A DNA stretch of 5,854 bases from Thermoplasmata archaeon (lineage in GTDB: Archaea; Thermoplasmatota; Thermoplasmata; Lutacidiplasmatales; UBA184), in the NCBI GenBank assembly GCA_030037035.1, contig JASHSA010000179.1, positions 1-5,854 on the forward strand, in the 5' to 3' direction. The notes beneath the pieces were generated by a model. The model was given only the letters and a program-made list of their open reading frames with translations. It was not told the origin of the DNA and did no database searches. Position 1 is the stretch's first letter. Every line of letters starts with the position of its first letter. This document shows positions 5,607-5,854 of the stretch, piece by piece. The position numbers were made by a program, and so were the translations under genes.

Positions 5607-5854
5607 CGGGAACTCGAGCCGCTCCAGCATCGAAGGGGTCAGGCGACGGACCCGCCTGCCGAGAGGAACGGTGGCGGTCGTCAGCCCCGCCGCGGAGAAG
5701 ACCCTCGAGCCGTGGACGGTCAGGAGCCGGCCTTCGAAGAGCAGGGTTCCGGCGATGTCCGGGTCGTGCCCCCGTAGCAGCGCGTCCGAGTCCGACCGCG
5801 CGAGGAAGGACGCGAGGTTCCCGGCGCGGATCGGCTCCTGGTCGATGCCCCGAT
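5583..5854 (-). CDS. Calcineurin-like metallophosphoesterase (PPP-type), C-terminal end only
   Basis: Translation of the minus strand from the right edge to the TAG at 5585-5583 gives 89 residues that begin RGIDQEPIRAGNLASFLARS and continue DSDALLRGHDPDIAGTLLFEG, then RLLTVHGSRVFSAAG. This fits the last third of PPP-family phosphatases: a helix with F-x-x-F-L, the strand and metal-ligand histidine LLRGHD (compare the R-A-H-Q motif of PP1), then a strand like the L-V-T-L-F-S-A segment. The product would hydrolyse phosphate esters using two metal ions; whether the substrate is a phosphoprotein, a nucleotide or something else cannot be told. The catalytic N-terminal motifs (GDxHG, GDxxDRG, GNHE) lie outside the window. 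After the fold end, an Arg-rich tail with an LTPSMLERLEFPPLP segment closes the protein. The gene has no start in the window, so it appears only when the open edge is translated. It lies in the same direction as smc but about 830 bp upstream, with a divergent gene between, so it is not part of that operon. Confidence 0.7.
   Translation of the reverse strand, partial: RGIDQEPIRAGNLASFLARSDSDALLRGHDPDIAGTLLFEGRLLTVHGSRVFSAAGLTTATVPLGRRVRRLTPSMLERLEFPPLPARRR

Overview
The window most likely comes from a high-GC, uncultivated archaeon, probably a member of Thermoplasmatota. The evidence is an archaeal-style SMC ATPase (Ser-Leu-Arg where bacterial SMCs have a Thr-His-Arg/Asn H-loop), an archaeal-type kleisin ScpA, and an AT-rich TATA-like box upstream of smc in otherwise very GC-rich DNA. 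The proteins lack the strong acidity of haloarchaeal proteins, so a halophile is unlikely. The placement is by family resemblance only; no search was run.

Layout. Positions 1-4752 on the minus strand hold a compact condensin operon, transcribed right to left: smc (1132-4752), scpA (149-1135) and the first 48 codons of scpB (1-146, running off the left edge). smc and scpA overlap by 4 bp (ATGA), and scpA and scpB are 2 bp apart. Each gene has a Shine-Dalgarno-like sequence. The three products would form the SMC-kleisin complex: the SMC dimer is the DNA-embracing ATPase, ScpA bridges its heads, and ScpB binds ScpA.

Positions 4753-5281 form a 529-bp divergent intergenic region. Its smc-proximal part holds the candidate TATA box, two direct repeats and a predicted leader stem-loop. 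The rest has inverted repeats but no convincing gene and no recognisable tRNA, rRNA, SRP RNA or RNase P RNA.

Positions 5282-5530 (plus strand) encode an 82-residue Cys-rich protein of unknown function, with an N-terminal CxxCH cluster and a C-terminal amphipathic helix. Convergent to it, 5583-5854 (minus strand) is the C-terminal end of a calcineurin-like metallophosphoesterase (PPP-type), cut by the right edge. A strong hairpin lies over the junction of the two gene ends.

Nothing seen proves a new system. The best leads are the small Cys-rich protein, the possible structured smc leader, and unexplained secondary structure in the divergent intergenic region.
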